This document shows positions 43,756 through 56,377 of a stretch of 64,000 nt of DNA, piece after piece (position 1 is the first letter of the stretch; every line of letters begins with the position of its first letter). A program made the position numbers and the translations under genes. Location: positions 68,351,901 through 68,415,900 of the forward strand of contig CM037591.1 of the NCBI GenBank assembly GCA_021018995.1. Reading direction: 5' to 3'. Under the pieces are notes generated by a model that searched no databases, was not told the origin of the DNA, and was given only the letters and a program-made list of their open reading frames with translations. This DNA comes from Chloranthus sessilifolius (taxonomy: Eukaryota; Streptophyta; Magnoliopsida; Chloranthales; Chloranthaceae).

Positions 43756-44830
43756 AAACCTACATTGCTGCCTCTTCCTAAAACCAACAAAGAACCAATC
43801 TTACCATCCACCCAACAAGCCATTGATCTGGATCTCAAGAAGTTTCCAGAAACATTGAAATATGCCTTCCTGGAGAAAGGTGAAAAACTTCCTATAATTA
43901 TCTCCTCCTCTCTTACTAATGAGTAGGAGGAAGAATTACTAACAGTCTTGAGGAAGCACAATAAGGCAATTGACTGGACCATTACGGATCTCAGAGGGAT
44001 AGATGCATTAATATGTATGCACAGGATCCATTTAGAGGAAGGCTCAGCACCCTCCAGGGAAATGCAGAGGAAATTGAATCCTCACATGCAGGAAGTGGTC
44101 CTAAAAGAGATTATTAAATTACTAGATGCTGGGATAATTTACCCCATTTCTGATTCCGAATGGGTGGCACCTATCCAAGTGGTGCCCAAGAAATCTGGTA
44201 TAACAGTCATTAAATCTGAGTCTGGAGAGTTGAGACCAGCCAGGGAGACCACTAGCTGGAGAGTTTTCATAGATTATCGAAAGCTCAACTCTAAAACCAG
44301 AAAGGACCACTTCCCTCTCCCCTTCATAGATCAAATTTTGGATAAGTTGGCTGGAAAAGCTTTTTATTGCTTTCTTGATGGGTACTCAGGGTACAACCAG
44401 ATCCCAGTGCACCCTCACGGCCAAGAGAAAACTACTTTTACTTGCCCTTTTGGCACCTTTGATTATCGAAGGATGTCTATTGGGCTGTGTAATGCACCAG
44501 TCACCTTTCAGAGGTGTATGTATATCATATTCTCTGATATGATTGACAAGTTCTTGGAAATCTTTATGGATGATTTCTCTGTATATGGGGACAATTTTGG
44601 CTAATGTCTGCAACACCTCCACCTGGTCTTGCAAAGATGTGAGGAGACCAATCTGGTCTTAAGTTGGGAAAAGAGCCACTTCATGGTAACACAAGGTATT
44701 GTGTTGGGCCATGTAGTCTCTAGAGAAGGGATTGAGATAGATAAGGCCAAAGTTGACCTCGTTACAAATTTGTCCCCTCTAAGAACATCCAAATAAATCA
44801 GATCTTTCCTTGGACATGCAGGATTCTATA
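43756..44830 (+). pseudogene. Element D reverse transcriptase
   Basis: Same frame as protease after a stop; another stop at about 43924. Motifs: MHRIHLEEGSAPSREMQRKL, ILKLLDAGIIYPISDSEWVAP-like sequence, FIDYRKLNSKTRKDHFPLP (Cys of VCIDY changed to Phe), FLDGYSGYNQIPVHP, FTCPFGTFDYRRMSIGLCNAP (MPFG is usual, so Pro-Phe to Ser-Ile) and EIFMDDFSVYGDNFG with FMDD intact (about 44563-44600). A stop follows at 44602-44604, where A has Gln (CAA), and another near 44797. Confidence 0.9.
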
Positions 44831-45390
44831 GGAGGTTCATTAAAGACTTCAGCAAAATTGCTAAACCATTGTGCCACCTGCTTTGTCAGGATGTGCCCTT
44901 TGATTTTTCTGCTGAATGTCTTGAGGCTTTTGAAACATTGAAGATATGCCTCACCTCTGCCCCTGCACTCTAAACACTTGACTATGCACTACCCTTTGAG
45001 CTGATGTGTGATGCATCCGACTTGGCAATAGATGTTGTTTTGGGCCAAAGTAAAGATAAGCTGCCAGTGATCATTGCCTATGTCAGCAAATCATTTGCTG
45101 AAGCTCAGCTGAATTACACCACAACTGAGAAAGAGCATCTGGCAGTGGTTTTTGTTGTTGACAAATTTAGACCTTACCTACTTGAGTCTAAAACTGTAAT
45201 CTTCATAGACCACTCAGCATTGAAATACCTATTGTCCAAGAAAGATACTAAGCCTAAGCTGATTAGATGGATACTCCTATTGCAGGAGTTTGACATTGAA
45301 ATCAAGGACAAAAAGGGTGTGGAAAATGTGGTGGCTGACCACTTGTCTAAAATTGTGTTGGAAAAAAGTATTGATGACCCTACAAATGAT
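44831..45390 (+). pseudogene. Element D RNase H
   Basis: Connection [20 protein letters not shown], a stop near 44973, then [51 protein letters not shown] and VADHLSKI. The catalytic Asp and Glu positions are present, although TDHS is IDHS here. Open from about 44974 to 45690 together with the start of integrase. Confidence 0.88.
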
Positions 45391-46726
45391 GTTTTCTCGG
45401 ATGAGCAATTATTTTCCATCCAATCCTTGGTTCCTTGGTATGCACACATTATAAATTATTTACTTATAGGCAAGATTCCTGCCCATTGGACCAAAATGGA
45501 CAAAGACTTGTTCTTCTCACAGGTCAAATTCGTTTTTGGGGAGGAACCTTGCTTATACAAATACTGTGCTGACCAAATCATTCGAAAATGTGTTCTAGAA
45601 AGTGTTGTCCCTAGTATTCTGGCCATGTGCCATGAAAATGCCTATGAGGGCCACTTTAGTGGAAGAAAAATAGCTGATAAGATCTTGTAGTGTGGGTTCT
45701 ATTGGCCTTCTTTATTCAGAGATGCCAATACACACTGCAGGACATGTGAGAGATGTCAGAAATTAAGAGGGTTGTCTAAAAGAAACTCAATGCCTTTACA
45801 GCCCATCCTTGTTATGGAACTGTTTGATGTTTGGGGTATTGACTTTATGGGCCCCTTTCCTCCTTCAAATGGTTATCATTTCATCTTAGTGGTAGTGGAT
45901 TATGTTTCAAAATGGGTAGAAGCTATTGCCATAAGAACCAATGATCATCAAGTAGTCCTAAAATTCATAAAGCAGAATATCTTATCAAGATTTGGCACCC
46001 CTAGAGCCATTATTAGTTATGGGGGTAGCCATTTCTGCAACAAAAATTTCGAGAGCTTGCTCAAGAAATATTCTGTCACCCATAGGATTGCTACTCCCTA
46101 CCACCGCAACCAGTGGGCAAGTTGAAATTTCTAATAGGGAGATCAAGCACATCCTTGAGAAGACTGTGAGAACTAAAAGAAAGGACTAGGCTGATAAGCT
46201 AAAAGATGCATTATGGGCTTATAGGACTGCTTATAAGACTCTCATTGGGATGTCCCCATTCAGACTGGTTTATGGCAAGGCTTGCCATCTCCCAGTAGAG
46301 TTAGAACACAGGGCCTATTGGGCCATAAAAAAATTAAATCTAAACCTAACTTCTGCTGGTCATCACAGGTCGCTGCAGCTGTTAGAACTGGATGAGCTGA
46401 GGATGGATGCATAAGCCAATGCCCGGATATACAAGGAAAGGTCCAAGGCTTTCTTTGACAAGGGTTTGTTGAGAAAGAGCTTCATGGCTTGTGGTAAGGT
46501 TTGGTTGTTTAACTCAAAACTTAAATTTTTTCCTGGCAAACTAAAATCCAGATGGGAAGGCCCCTATATTGTCATGAATGTTTCCCCATCTGGTGCTGTG
46601 GAAATCAAGGATCCAAAGTTTGGGAAAACCTTAAAGGTGAATGGTCAGAGGCTTAAGCCTTGTTTAGAAAAACCTGCTAAACCTATGGACACCATTCACT
46701 TTCAAGGGGACCCTTCATTAAACTGA
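45391..46726 (+). pseudogene. Element D integrase
   Basis: Zinc finger CHENAYEGHFSGRKIADKIL-stop then HCRTCERC; catalytic core [29 protein letters not shown] and, after a 2-base deletion near 46110, [16 protein letters not shown]. The second catalytic Asp (ISDGG) has become Tyr (ISYGG), so the enzyme would be dead apart from the breaks. The C-terminal domain FPGKLKSRWEGPYIVMNVSPSGAVEI ends at a stop (46724-46726). Further stops lie near 45688, 46188 and 46412. Confidence 0.9.
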
Positions 46727-47545
46727 TCCACAGATGTGTCAATGTTGTATTATATGTACTTTGGTTTTGTTAGGTTTGTACTTCCTTCTTTTGTTCAAAT
46801 TTTATAGGAAATTTTAGTGGCCTCACTTGAGTTTGAATCTGTCTGGTCTGATTTTGTTATGCTTGGTTTGATAATTACTCTTGAGTTGGTGATTTTTGAT
46901 TGAATGCACGCAATTTGGATAATGAGTTTTTATGACTATTCTTGAATGTTTGATGCTATAAGTGGGAGATCATTTTAAAGTGTCTGGGGGTGCCCTTGGT
47001 GGTGACTTATACCTAGGATCCAGCCGCAACACAAATGTAAATATTAATGCTTTGCTGTCGCGGGGTCCAAATGAGGCCTGGGAGGCTCTCGCGCAATCCA
47101 AATGGAATACTTCACTAGCTGTCGCGAGCTCCAAGGTAAACCCTGAGAGCCTCTTGCGCAATCCAAGTTGCAATTTATACCGTCGCTAGATTCCATTTCT
47201 CATCCCGCGACCATATATCTCCAAAGCACGCCAAGCCCAGAGATAAGCATTCCAAACCCGCGATTGTCTCCTTTTTCAGTATTCTCTCTTCTCCAGCCAG
47301 CGAAACCCTAACTTTCGACTCTCTTCTCCCTCTCTCCTCCAGTGTCCATTCTACAACCCATTATTCACACAAGGATCTTAGGGATTTGTTCCTAACGTCA
47401 TCCCCATCAGTTGCCCTCTACTCGGAGATCTCATGGTTCACTTTGCATCAGATCGAATAGAACCCTGCGATTTTAGGGTAAGCAATCAGATCTCAGTCTC
47501 CCTTTTTCATCTTAAAAAGTATTATCTTAAGAAGGAGACCTTATA
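46727..47545 (+). promoter_or_regulatory. Motif-rich spacer between integrase and ORF2 of D
   Basis: Non-coding. At about 46985-47270 there are TCGCGC, CCGCGA, TCGCGG and related motifs, some with the same neighbours as in the D LTR (for example GCGCAATCC and CCCGCGAC). A CT-rich leader-like stretch follows (about 47280-47345), then GGGTAAGC (47476-47483), a splice-donor-like site, upstream of the ORF2 ATG at 47546. The layout parallels that of A, with a different motif, and suggests an internal ORF2 promoter. Confidence 0.5.
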
Positions 47546-50500
47546 ATGGCCCCTAAGAGTGCACTAAAGAAAAGGGCTAGGGATAAGGCCCTTGTTGAGC
47601 CCACTCCTAAGAAGGTCAAGGCTTCTAAGGCACCGAAAAAGGGGAAGGAAGTGGTTGAGGAGTTGGAGGAGCCAACCCCAGCTTTTTCTACACCCTCTGA
47701 GCTCATGACTTCAATTCCCTTGGAGCCTGAAATAGCTTTCGACCTGCCCTTCTTCGAGACGGAGCCTCTCTCTGCCTCTGCCATTGAATTTATGAGCAAG
47801 GCTGGTCTGACACCCTTGGTGAAAGGAATTCCAGCACTAGCCTACCCTAGGCTAGTGCAACTCTTTTATCAGCACATCAGGGTCACCACGGACCAAGATG
47901 GACAACCAGGCTTCCTCGTGCTGATTGATGATTTCAATATGTTAATTAACCCCAAGCTGATTGCGAAAGTATTGGGAATCCCAACTGCATTTGACACTAG
48001 TTGTGGATATGGCCCTCCCCTGAGTGCCTCAATTGATACCATTGCAAGGGCTCTTACTAGAGGATTAAATGCCTCAGGGGATTCCATAAGAAGAAGAGAG
48101 TTGGAGCCTAGACTCCTTTTCATTGACCAAGTTCTGAGAAAGAACATCTACTACTCAGGCCATCAGCAGGAGAGGAGGACTCCTATTGCTGATGATGTTT
48201 ACTCTTTCTCTCTGGGCCATGGCTTCCATGCAGCCTAGTTGATTTTTGAAGCAATGAAGGACTTAGTGGAGAAACTAGGATAGAAAAAGAAGCCACACAC
48301 ACTACCCTATGCCAGAGTCATCACCAAATTGCTTTTGAGGGGGGGGTACAAGATACCAATAGGAGAGGAGACTACCACCCTCACACCTACAACTTTCGCC
48401 AAGAGGCAATGGGGAATCAGTAGGAGCCTGATGGAAACCCAGAAGAAGAAGAAGGCTGAGGCTCAGGCTGCTCCCAAGCAATCAGATGAGGCAGCTGTTA
48501 CAAGGCTCACCCCTGCTACCAAAGAAGTGGCTCAAGATCTTGTTACTACCTCTACTGCAGTAGCCCCCACATCCACCCCACCTTTTACTGCAGGATCCCC
48601 TATCCTGACAACATCTCATCCCATTACACCATCAACATCTCTCCCTTCCTCCACTACATCCCATTTACCTTCCCCTACTCCATCTCACTTTCCTCTGTCT
48701 TCATTGTCCATTCCCACACTCCCTTTTCCTATGATTGGTACCAGGGAGGACATCACCCCCCATGTCAGCCCCACACCTTCCCCTATCCTACCTCAATACA
48801 CAAAACCAATACCCCCATCATCATCACAAAACCCTGACAGTCCTCCACTGATCTCATACAAGAAAAAGAAAACCATGTCCCTACCCCCACACAAAATCCC
48901 TTTTATCCCCACTGACACACCTCACATTGGACAAGACACCACTCAAGTCATTCCTACTACATCCCCACTCACAGACCTAGACCTCCATCTTAACACAACC
49001 ACTGAATTACAGGCCTTTATGGCTAGTTTCCTTGATACCATGCCCACCCACTACACTCCCCTCCCAGATTCCCCAAATATGTCACCACCTCACTCACCAA
49101 AACCCCAATCTCCTCCTCCTTCCACTTCCCATCATGCCCCTTCCTCCCCTTTTCAACCTATTCCATCTTCTACCCAATCTACACCACCAAACCCAGACAC
49201 ACTAATACATATCCTCTCCCTCATCCAAGGCATTCAATCACAACTGTCCACAACAACACAAACACAGGACCAGATGCAAACAGAAATCACAACCATCAAA
49301 TCCACACTTCAGACATACAAACCAACCCATCCCTCAACAATCCCATCAAACCCCAGTGATCATTTCCCCTTCCAGCCCTGACTCCTCAACCCAACCATTC
49401 CCTTTCATACATTTCACCATTCCCTTTTTCCCTTCTCCAGCACCACCTACTCCTAGTGAGCCTACCTCATTTTCTTTCCCCCCTTACCTTCAATCCCACC
49501 TCTTATACTACCCCCTCCAACATTCACTAACAAATCCACCCAAATAGACCCAAAACTTTTTGCCCTCCCCCAACAACTAGACATAACCAATGAAAACAAC
49601 ACTTCACCCCCCCAGGACCAATCACATTTTGCTCCTTCAGCTTCTTCTTCTCCTATAGCACCCACCCACTCCTATTACATCCCTCCCTACCTCACCCTCC
49701 TCCATGCAATGAGAGACAATCCCTACCTTAGGAGGGATGTCTTGAGAGGCATGGCCCAACTTTGGCACTCCACAGAGACCCCTCTGCTGTAGCAGATTAG
49801 TCACTTAGAGACTGCCCACATAGCTAAATTACTGGGTATTTCACTTGGGTGGGTAAACATTTTGGATGCCTTTGAGAAGGGGAAAAAGAAGGCAGCTTAT
49901 CAACAAATGAATGTGGAGCTGGAAAAGGCAAATTCAAATGTGGAGAGGATGAAAGCTAGAATGTTCGAAAAAAGGCTCCATATTGCCCAGGAAATCCTCC
50001 AAATCCATAAGGAAATTCACCAAAATGAACTCCAGCAAGCCCAATTCAAGATAGCCTCTTTGATGAAATTGACCACCCAACTCTCCCCTCATTCCCAAAC
50101 CTGAGCCTGAACTTACCCATACCCCTGCTGGCCCTCCTTCATCACCTCCTACTGAGCAAACTTATCCTAAACAGAGGAAAGTCACTGCTAAGAGGACTGC
50201 TTCCACAACATCCTCTATCAAAATTGGCAAAGAGCCAGCTGCCCAGTCTGAGGAGGCACAACCACATGGCTCGCCAGAAAAAGGGATGTGCCCTGTAGCG
50301 CCCTCCTGAACCCAAGACCAGAAAAAGGAGGGTGAGGGCACCAAAAGCTCCAACCATGAAGCAACCACCAGCCCAACCAAAGAAACCTAGGCAGCCAAAG
50401 AAAAAGAGTCCAATTGGGAAGCATACAAAGCAGAAAAAGAACAAAGCTCCCACAGACAAAACCAAGTCCAAGTTCAGTTATGAGAACAAAGTTGAACTTA

Positions 50501-50565
50501 GAAAACATGCACAACAGATGGGCTGGGACTGGTTCACAGATTCAGATTCCAATTCCTCCTCTTAA
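47546..50565 (+). pseudogene. Element D ORF2 (env-position protein, unknown function)
   Basis: Starts MAPKSALKKRARDKALVEP with a very basic N-terminus (nuclear-signal-like), then the same globular region as A ORF2: AYPRLVQLFYQHI, LVLIDDFNMLINPKLIAKVLG, LEPRLLFIDQVLRKNIYYSG and YARVITKLLLRGGYKIPI. A long Pro/Ser/Thr-rich stretch follows (about 48540-49360), then YLTLLHAMRDNPYLRRDVL (shared with A), a coiled-coil-like helix (about 49870-50090) and a Lys/Pro-rich tail ending WDWFTDSDSNSSS. Breaks: stops at 48236 and 48281, frameshift near 49370, more around 49545-49860 and near 50102. No membrane segment is seen. The unbroken length would be near 1000 residues. Confidence 0.78.
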
Positions 50566-52410
50566 ACTAGATTGTAGTTAGGCTTTTCTTTCCTTTGCAC
50601 TTCTTTTCTTGTACTTGTAATTCCAATTGTACAGTTATTTCTAAGATAATAGAATATGATTTTTTTTATATTGCTTTGTGTATATTGTCTGTGTATGTTT
50701 TTTTTTTTTTTTATGACTATTACCCTGCACCTTCTGACCTTTGAACCAGTGAGGACACTGTTCCTCATGGTTTGGGGGTGTGGTAGGGTAGGTCTGCCAA
50801 TAGAATAGTTAACTTTAGTGCAGTAGTGGTGGTGTAATTGAGATGAATAAAGTCAATTTCAACCTAACTTGCTGCAATGAGGAAATTTGTGGCAAATTAA
50901 AAATTTGTGCAGACATTTCGAAAATGAAAAATTTAAAATCTTAGCACCACCATGCAGATAACATCAGAAATTTTAAATCAGTACCTAGTAAACCTAAGAC
51001 GAGATAAAAAGGTGAAAATACACTCCATGAGTTAAAAAGAGGACCATATCTAGTGAGATTTGGGCCCATCAATTTCTGTTGAAGAGTGTTTTTGGTATTT
51101 TTTCTACTCTAAGGTTTGATTGACTCAACACTTTGTCACTAGAAGTTAGGCACCGCCAAATCAAAACTGATCGACAACACTCATGACACTAAGGTGATGA
51201 TGTAAGGCCTTCATTTGGACAGTTTGAGCTTAAAATTTCCTACCCATTAAAACTGTCCTTTTGCTTACACTCTTTAAGCCTTGAAAATCTTATTTTTCTT
51301 CAATAAACATCAGAGTACTTGCACCTTAACCTCATGACTTGATTCAAACTGACCTTCACTCTGAGAATTCAAAAAGTAAAGGAGATGCAGTTGAAGGTAG
51401 TGAGAGGGGTTCAACATCTGGTGGAATAAGAGGAAGAGCAAATTGTAAACAGTAGTGTAGTAGTGGTATATATGTGGTAATTCATCATAAAAAAATTAAA
51501 AAATAATAATAATAATAATAATAGAAAGAGAAAAAGAAAGAGAAGTCAAAAGAAGTCCTTCATATGAAAAATTGAAAAGAAGAGAAGAAGTTGGCCACTT
51601 TGAATCTGAAAAATATCAAGGAAGATGAAGTTCTGTTGAATTGAAGGATGTGAAGTCATGAATCACCTCCTTACCTTGCTAATTTCTCAAAATTTTGAAT
51701 CCATTTCTACCCCCTTCATTCTTTATAAACCTCACCCATCAGCCTCATTACAACCCCTTGTAAAGACCTTGTTGATAATAAGTGAAATGAGCTAACAGGT
51801 GGAGATGAGGGAGTGCCTAATCTATGGTGAAAAGTCACAAGGATGTCAGAAATTAGAAGCCTTACCTATGCTCATGCTTGCAGGCCCATTTGGGGTCTGT
51901 AACTGCTCTTGAGCTGTTTTAAATGTGAACACCCCTAGATATTCATTGTTGAGAGATAGCCCTGGAGAGAATTCGGTTTGACGTGTAACTTCATTGGGGT
52001 TGTATCCAACCTGATTTTCAAATTTAAGGCAAGCTTGGTACTGATATGGGCACATTGAATTTCTAATGTAAAATGATTAGTGGAAATGCAAACACATGCT
52101 AAAAATTTTGAGTTTTAAATGGCCTGCATTACTGCTGCAATTTCCTCTTAATTATAAAGAGATGTGGATTGATGCTTTATTCAATGAAATTTGTTTTGTC
52201 ATTGACTGCACCACTTTTAACTATTTTAGTACTGAAGTTTGTGAGTATCTTCACTGAAAACCCTTAGGAGACTTCACTCCTCCACTAGGGATCACCTAGG
52301 GGTTTAAAAGGCTTGGTACATATGCTAAATGTGCCCGTGATCCCTACGAAAGTGGCATTTAAGTAAGGTGTAGATGTTTAGTTAAAGCTTTGCTAAGGGA
52401 CTAGCAAAGA
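50566..52410 (+). other. 3' UTR of element D
   Basis: Contains the internal PPT-like GGTTTGGGGGTG (50769-50780) after GAGGACACTG, an A-rich/AAT microsatellite stretch (about 51486-51545) and the conserved block at about 52250-52365. No coding sequence was recognised. Confidence 0.72.
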
Positions 52411-52425
52411 TTAGGTTTGGGGGTG
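52411..52425 (+). other. Polypurine tract of D
   Basis: TTAGGTTTGGGGGTG immediately before the 3' LTR; identical to the tract of C. Confidence 0.88.
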
Positions 52426-54831
52426 TGTTAAGACGTAAAAAGTACCACTTTTCACCCCTTAACTTAACCTCTGTTAGACCCTTAGTCATTTAATAAATGT
52501 GTGTTAAGACCATTTTGTAGGTAATAAGCAGCAGCTACAGATAAGGCCCTAACCCTGCTAAGAAGCCTACTTTTGCACTAGAACTCCAAGCAACTGGTAA
52601 CCCATTCATAGAGGAAAGAAACACCAAGGTAGAACACACCTAGATGTACACATTGAATGCCCAAGTGGGCCCCAGAAGTTCCTCAGAAGAAAGGAAGTTG
52701 GACCCAGACAGAGAACTTGGTCAGATAGCAAAAGCAAAGAAAGAACAAGTTAAGAAATGAGCCTCACGCAGATGTCGTAGGGTTCAAGTGATTCAGAGAA
52801 AAATGCTTCACGCAGTTGTCGCGAGTTTCTCAAGGCAACACTGCGAGGCCAGTAAGCACTTGCCTCAAGGAGAGGAGCATTTAATCATGGATTCACCTGC
52901 ATCGAGGAGAGAGAGTATTCCTGCACTTCGCCGCAAAGTAAGGGCTACAGGATGCAGATCTTCAGGGGACTACTCGCACAATTCAGAGGCCGATGTAATT
53001 ACTTCTTCGCGGGGATCCCTGCGAGATTCACTAAGGAATGAACTACGCGCACGATTCCAGCGCTACTCAAATGGAAAGTGCAATCCTGCGACGACCAGAG
53101 CATTCTTGCGATGACCAAACTATCTATCCCGTGATTACAGAAGCTTCAAGTTAATTCAATCCCGCGACGACCACTCTATCACGCGATAAGACCTAGAAAC
53201 CGTTGCTACCTAGCGAGGCTTGGGATCTTAACTTTCCCCCACTTTGGCAGGGGCAGTCTAGGAACTTCCAGTAACTAGGGCACGCACTCCAATGCTCTAA
53301 TCTCTATGCACACGCCCCGAGGCATCTAAGGAACATAAATGGGCCATGTTTGCATCATTAAAATTAGGGTTTTCCTAACCCTAATGCTTCCACAACTGAC
53401 TGCTATATAAGCCTAAACCTAATTTAGGTTTAGAAGGGGAGGTGAGAGCTGAATTCCTCCTATCTTCTTGAATCGATTGTAGAGTTCTAGTAGGCTAAGG
53501 TTAGGGTTTAGGCAGCATCCTTTTCCTTTTTCTTCTCTCCATAGACCAGCACTTCCTGGCTATGCCTTTGTATGTCTATTTGGAGCAGTTTTAATGAAGT
53601 TTTATAATAGGATGTTATACATGTATGGGATTGATGTTTGAGGGTTGTTCTGTACAAGGCTGCTGCCTTGAGATCTTCCATTGGTAAGTTATATTGTAAG
53701 CAATGGAGGACTATTGTTAAGGATTTGATCAGATCCAAGTGACCCGTGTGTCCAGGCTAGTGCACATATCCAGGCCTATGCCCCAACACAGGATCCACTA
53801 AATCTGAATCCCCATAGGAGCCTGAGCTGGTAGCCTTGTGAACATGGTGGTGGCAGTAATCTACTTATTCTGTCTCAGCCCTCTGTGAGGAGGATAGCCT
53901 CTGTGGATAGTCTGTGGCCATTTAAGTGGACAGGTTATAGCCCTAGGGTGAGGCCAATCCACAAATCTAAGACAGATTCTTCTTCTCTGCACTTGTGCTT
54001 GCAGCCCTGTGAGAGATTGTGCAGAGACAGACTCCCCTGTATGTGTATAGACCCACCATCAGATGGCAGATCTGATCTGGCTGTAGAGATTGTAGGCTTG
54101 TGACTGGATCACTGCTGTCTCTCTAAAGCAGTGAACATCTAGATCAAAAGCTAGAACTCGAACTCTTGCTGGTCCTGTGTGTCCAGGCTAGTGCACATAT
54201 GCAAGCCTATGCCCCACACACAGAACTTTAGAGGTTGAGGTTCCTATGGATTCTTAAGCTAGTAGCCTGGATGAAGTAGTGCCTACAATGATAAACATGT
54301 TCTGACCCATCTATGGACTATGGTTCCCCTATTGGATAGTCTGTGACCATTTAAGTGGACAGGTTATAGCCATAAGGAATTGGATCATGGCACAGGGGTG
54401 AGTTGGATCTTTTCTCCTCTGTGGTGATAATGTAGCCATTGGACAGGACTTCTATAGCAGCAGATCTGAGTCTGAGTTATAAAATCCATCAGATCTGTAC
54501 CTAATAGCTTACTTCTCACCCTTTTTGTATTTATTTTCTCACACTCCATCATTCTTCTCAACCATTTCTGTAGATTAGGCATTAGGTTACCATAGGATTA
54601 AAACAATAGTGACCTTAGATCCCCTTCCATTTAGGATTGCCAGATCTGTAGTCAGAACTGGAGAGCCTACTAAAGATGGCTCCCTTGGAGCTTTAGACCA
54701 TTTTTCTCTACGGGACAAACTCTTAATTATTAAAACTTGCTACAACAGGCCATGTATCTTACAGGTCTTGATTTCTTTCAGATGTGCTGAATCCATCTTT
54801 ATTTCTTTTCACATTGGAGTAAACAATAACA
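52426..54831 (+). repeat. 3' LTR of element D
   Basis: About 2.41 kb, starting TGTTAAGACGTAAAAAGTAC and ending ..AACAATAACA. Roughly 4-5% different from the 5' LTR in the first 300 bases, with deletions in the CGCG motif cluster (about 52790-53200). Confidence 0.93.
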
Positions 54832-54836
54832 AAAGG
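54832..54836. other. Target-site duplication of D, right copy (AAAGG)
   Basis: Identical to 38278-38282. Confidence 0.92.
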
Positions 54837-56377
54837 GTATCCCATTAGTCTGTCCAACCCACAGAGGCCTGAGAAAGAACATGAAAACTGCTACAACCAC
54901 CATGGTCTGTAGGCCTCCGAGCTCCCTGAATCTCACTACAGATCCAACATTGCTTTTCATGTGTCTATCAAACGAAGGGAAACCAGATGGTAAAAAAAAG
55001 ACCTATAGATTTGATTAAGCATTAAAACAGTAGTTCATTGATAACAACAAAACTTACAATGAATTGTCTCCTGGCTGTAGCCCATAACCAACTACTCATC
55101 CAAGATCCCAATGTACACAAAAATCTAATACAAAACTAAAACAAAACTAAACCTAGCTGCTTACAGGGGGATTAGACAGCAAGTACTGAGCTAAGAGAGA
55201 AGAAAAATAAAAAAAAGAGGTGATCAAACCCTAACCCTAGCCTGCTAGAGCTCTTAGCCGGCAGAGGATGATGGAAAGATGAAAATAATAAACTCTAAGT
55301 ACAGCTTATATACTCTCTGAAAATGGCCTTAGGTCTGAAGAGATTAACCCTAATTTTTCCAGTAGACGTGGCACTGATATAACCCTTGAATGCCTTGAGA
55401 TGTGTGCCTCAAAATCTATGCCTTGAGAAGTGTGCCCTAGCCTTGGGAAATTCCCAAAAGGTCCTTGAATAAAATTTAGAAGTTGAGAGCTCGTGCTTTG
55501 CGGAGCTGAGATTTGCTTTTAGCTCATTCGTGCAGCTGCTTTGCCTTCGCAGAGTTTGGTTTGGTTGATGAGAAGCGCTCATTCGTGCAGTAGAACTTTT
55601 CGTGAATCACACAGTTACTTCGCATCATAGTGCTATCACGGAGATAATCTGGAGCATCAGGATATCTCGCGCAGTAGAGCTTCCGAATCTCTTTCTCGCT
55701 AAGTACTCGCGCAGGTGAGCTCCTTACGCTCGCGTAGTAACTTGTAAGGCTCCAAGATGTGCGAGATCTGTGTGAGAGGAATTATGGGTGTCTCTCTCAT
55801 CTAGGGCCACGCGAGAACTCCGCGAGGTGACTTTTGGTTCTTTGTACATATGAGCTTGCAGTGTTTTACGCGCAGCTACTTTGGGGCTCGATCTTCCCGA
55901 GGGTAGATTCTGAGAGTTTTATGTTGTAAGATCTTTGCGATAGCTTTACAACTCACCTCTTGATTGCGCACCTTATCTCCGCGAGGGCCTCTTCCACTGC
56001 ATCTTTAGCTTCACGGGGAAGCTCCTCAACTCTGGGAAGTCCATCTTTTACTGCTCTAGTGCATTGCACTTATTGCTGTCACAGTCTCCTCCCTTCTCAA
56101 CTAATCTTCATTCATCTGCTAGATTGGTCAATGATGATCAGCAATAGTGAGTCACCATGGTGAGCACTACCAAGGTGTTCCATCAGGCTTTAGCTCAGCT
56201 ATCGTCTTTGCTTGTATTCTCTCTCTCTCTTTTGGGCCAAAAAGCAAGGATTTTACATTAAGCTGCACATTTTATTACTAACTATAAAACATACTTAACA
56301 CTTATTTATTAGTGGACTTCAAGGTCCATCAAAGGCTAGGTTAAGAGGTAAAAAGTGGTACTTTTCAGTGAATAACA
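54837..56377 (-). repeat. 5' LTR of element C, 5' part (right of D)
   Basis: Aligns with about 16612-18206 of the 3' LTR. On the minus strand it starts TGTTATTCACTGAAAAGTAC at 56377. It contains the TATA box (55304-55313), the CGCGAG cluster (about 55485-55980) and the CT microsatellite (about 56219-56230). Confidence 0.92.

Larger units (their letters stand above)
38283..54831 (+). mobile_element. Element D: complete Athila-type retrotransposon
   Basis: 16.55 kb with a perfect 5-bp target duplication (AAAGG) and LTRs about 95% identical by eye, making it the youngest of the dated insertions here. Order: 5' LTR, PBS, gag, protease, RT, RNase H, integrase, spacer, ORF2, 3' UTR, PPT, 3' LTR. 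The pol frame from 43135 to about 46110 is a single frame interrupted only by stop codons. It sits in the 5' LTR of C, opposite in orientation. Its LTR family is the same as solo LTR E. Confidence 0.93.
15535..56377 (-). mobile_element. Element C: gag-only Athila-type element, host of A and D
   Basis: Minus-strand element with a 5' LTR at 37207-38282 plus 54837-56377 (split by D), PBS at 37183-37200, gag at about 36866-35358, a short tail of ORF2 (about 35300-35183), 3' untranslated region (35182-33445 and 18344-18207, split by A), polypurine tract at 18207-18220 and 3' LTR 15535-18206. Without the passengers the internal region is only about 3.9 kb; protease, RT, RNase H, integrase and most of ORF2 are missing. 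The two LTRs differ at about 7-8% of positions in a 235-base comparison by eye. Confidence 0.85.

Noticed and set aside
50142-50514. Minus-strand hydrophobic ORFs opposite the ORF2 tail of D
   Set aside because: Antisense of a Lys/Pro-rich coding tail gives Phe/Leu/Trp-rich translation; not a real membrane protein.
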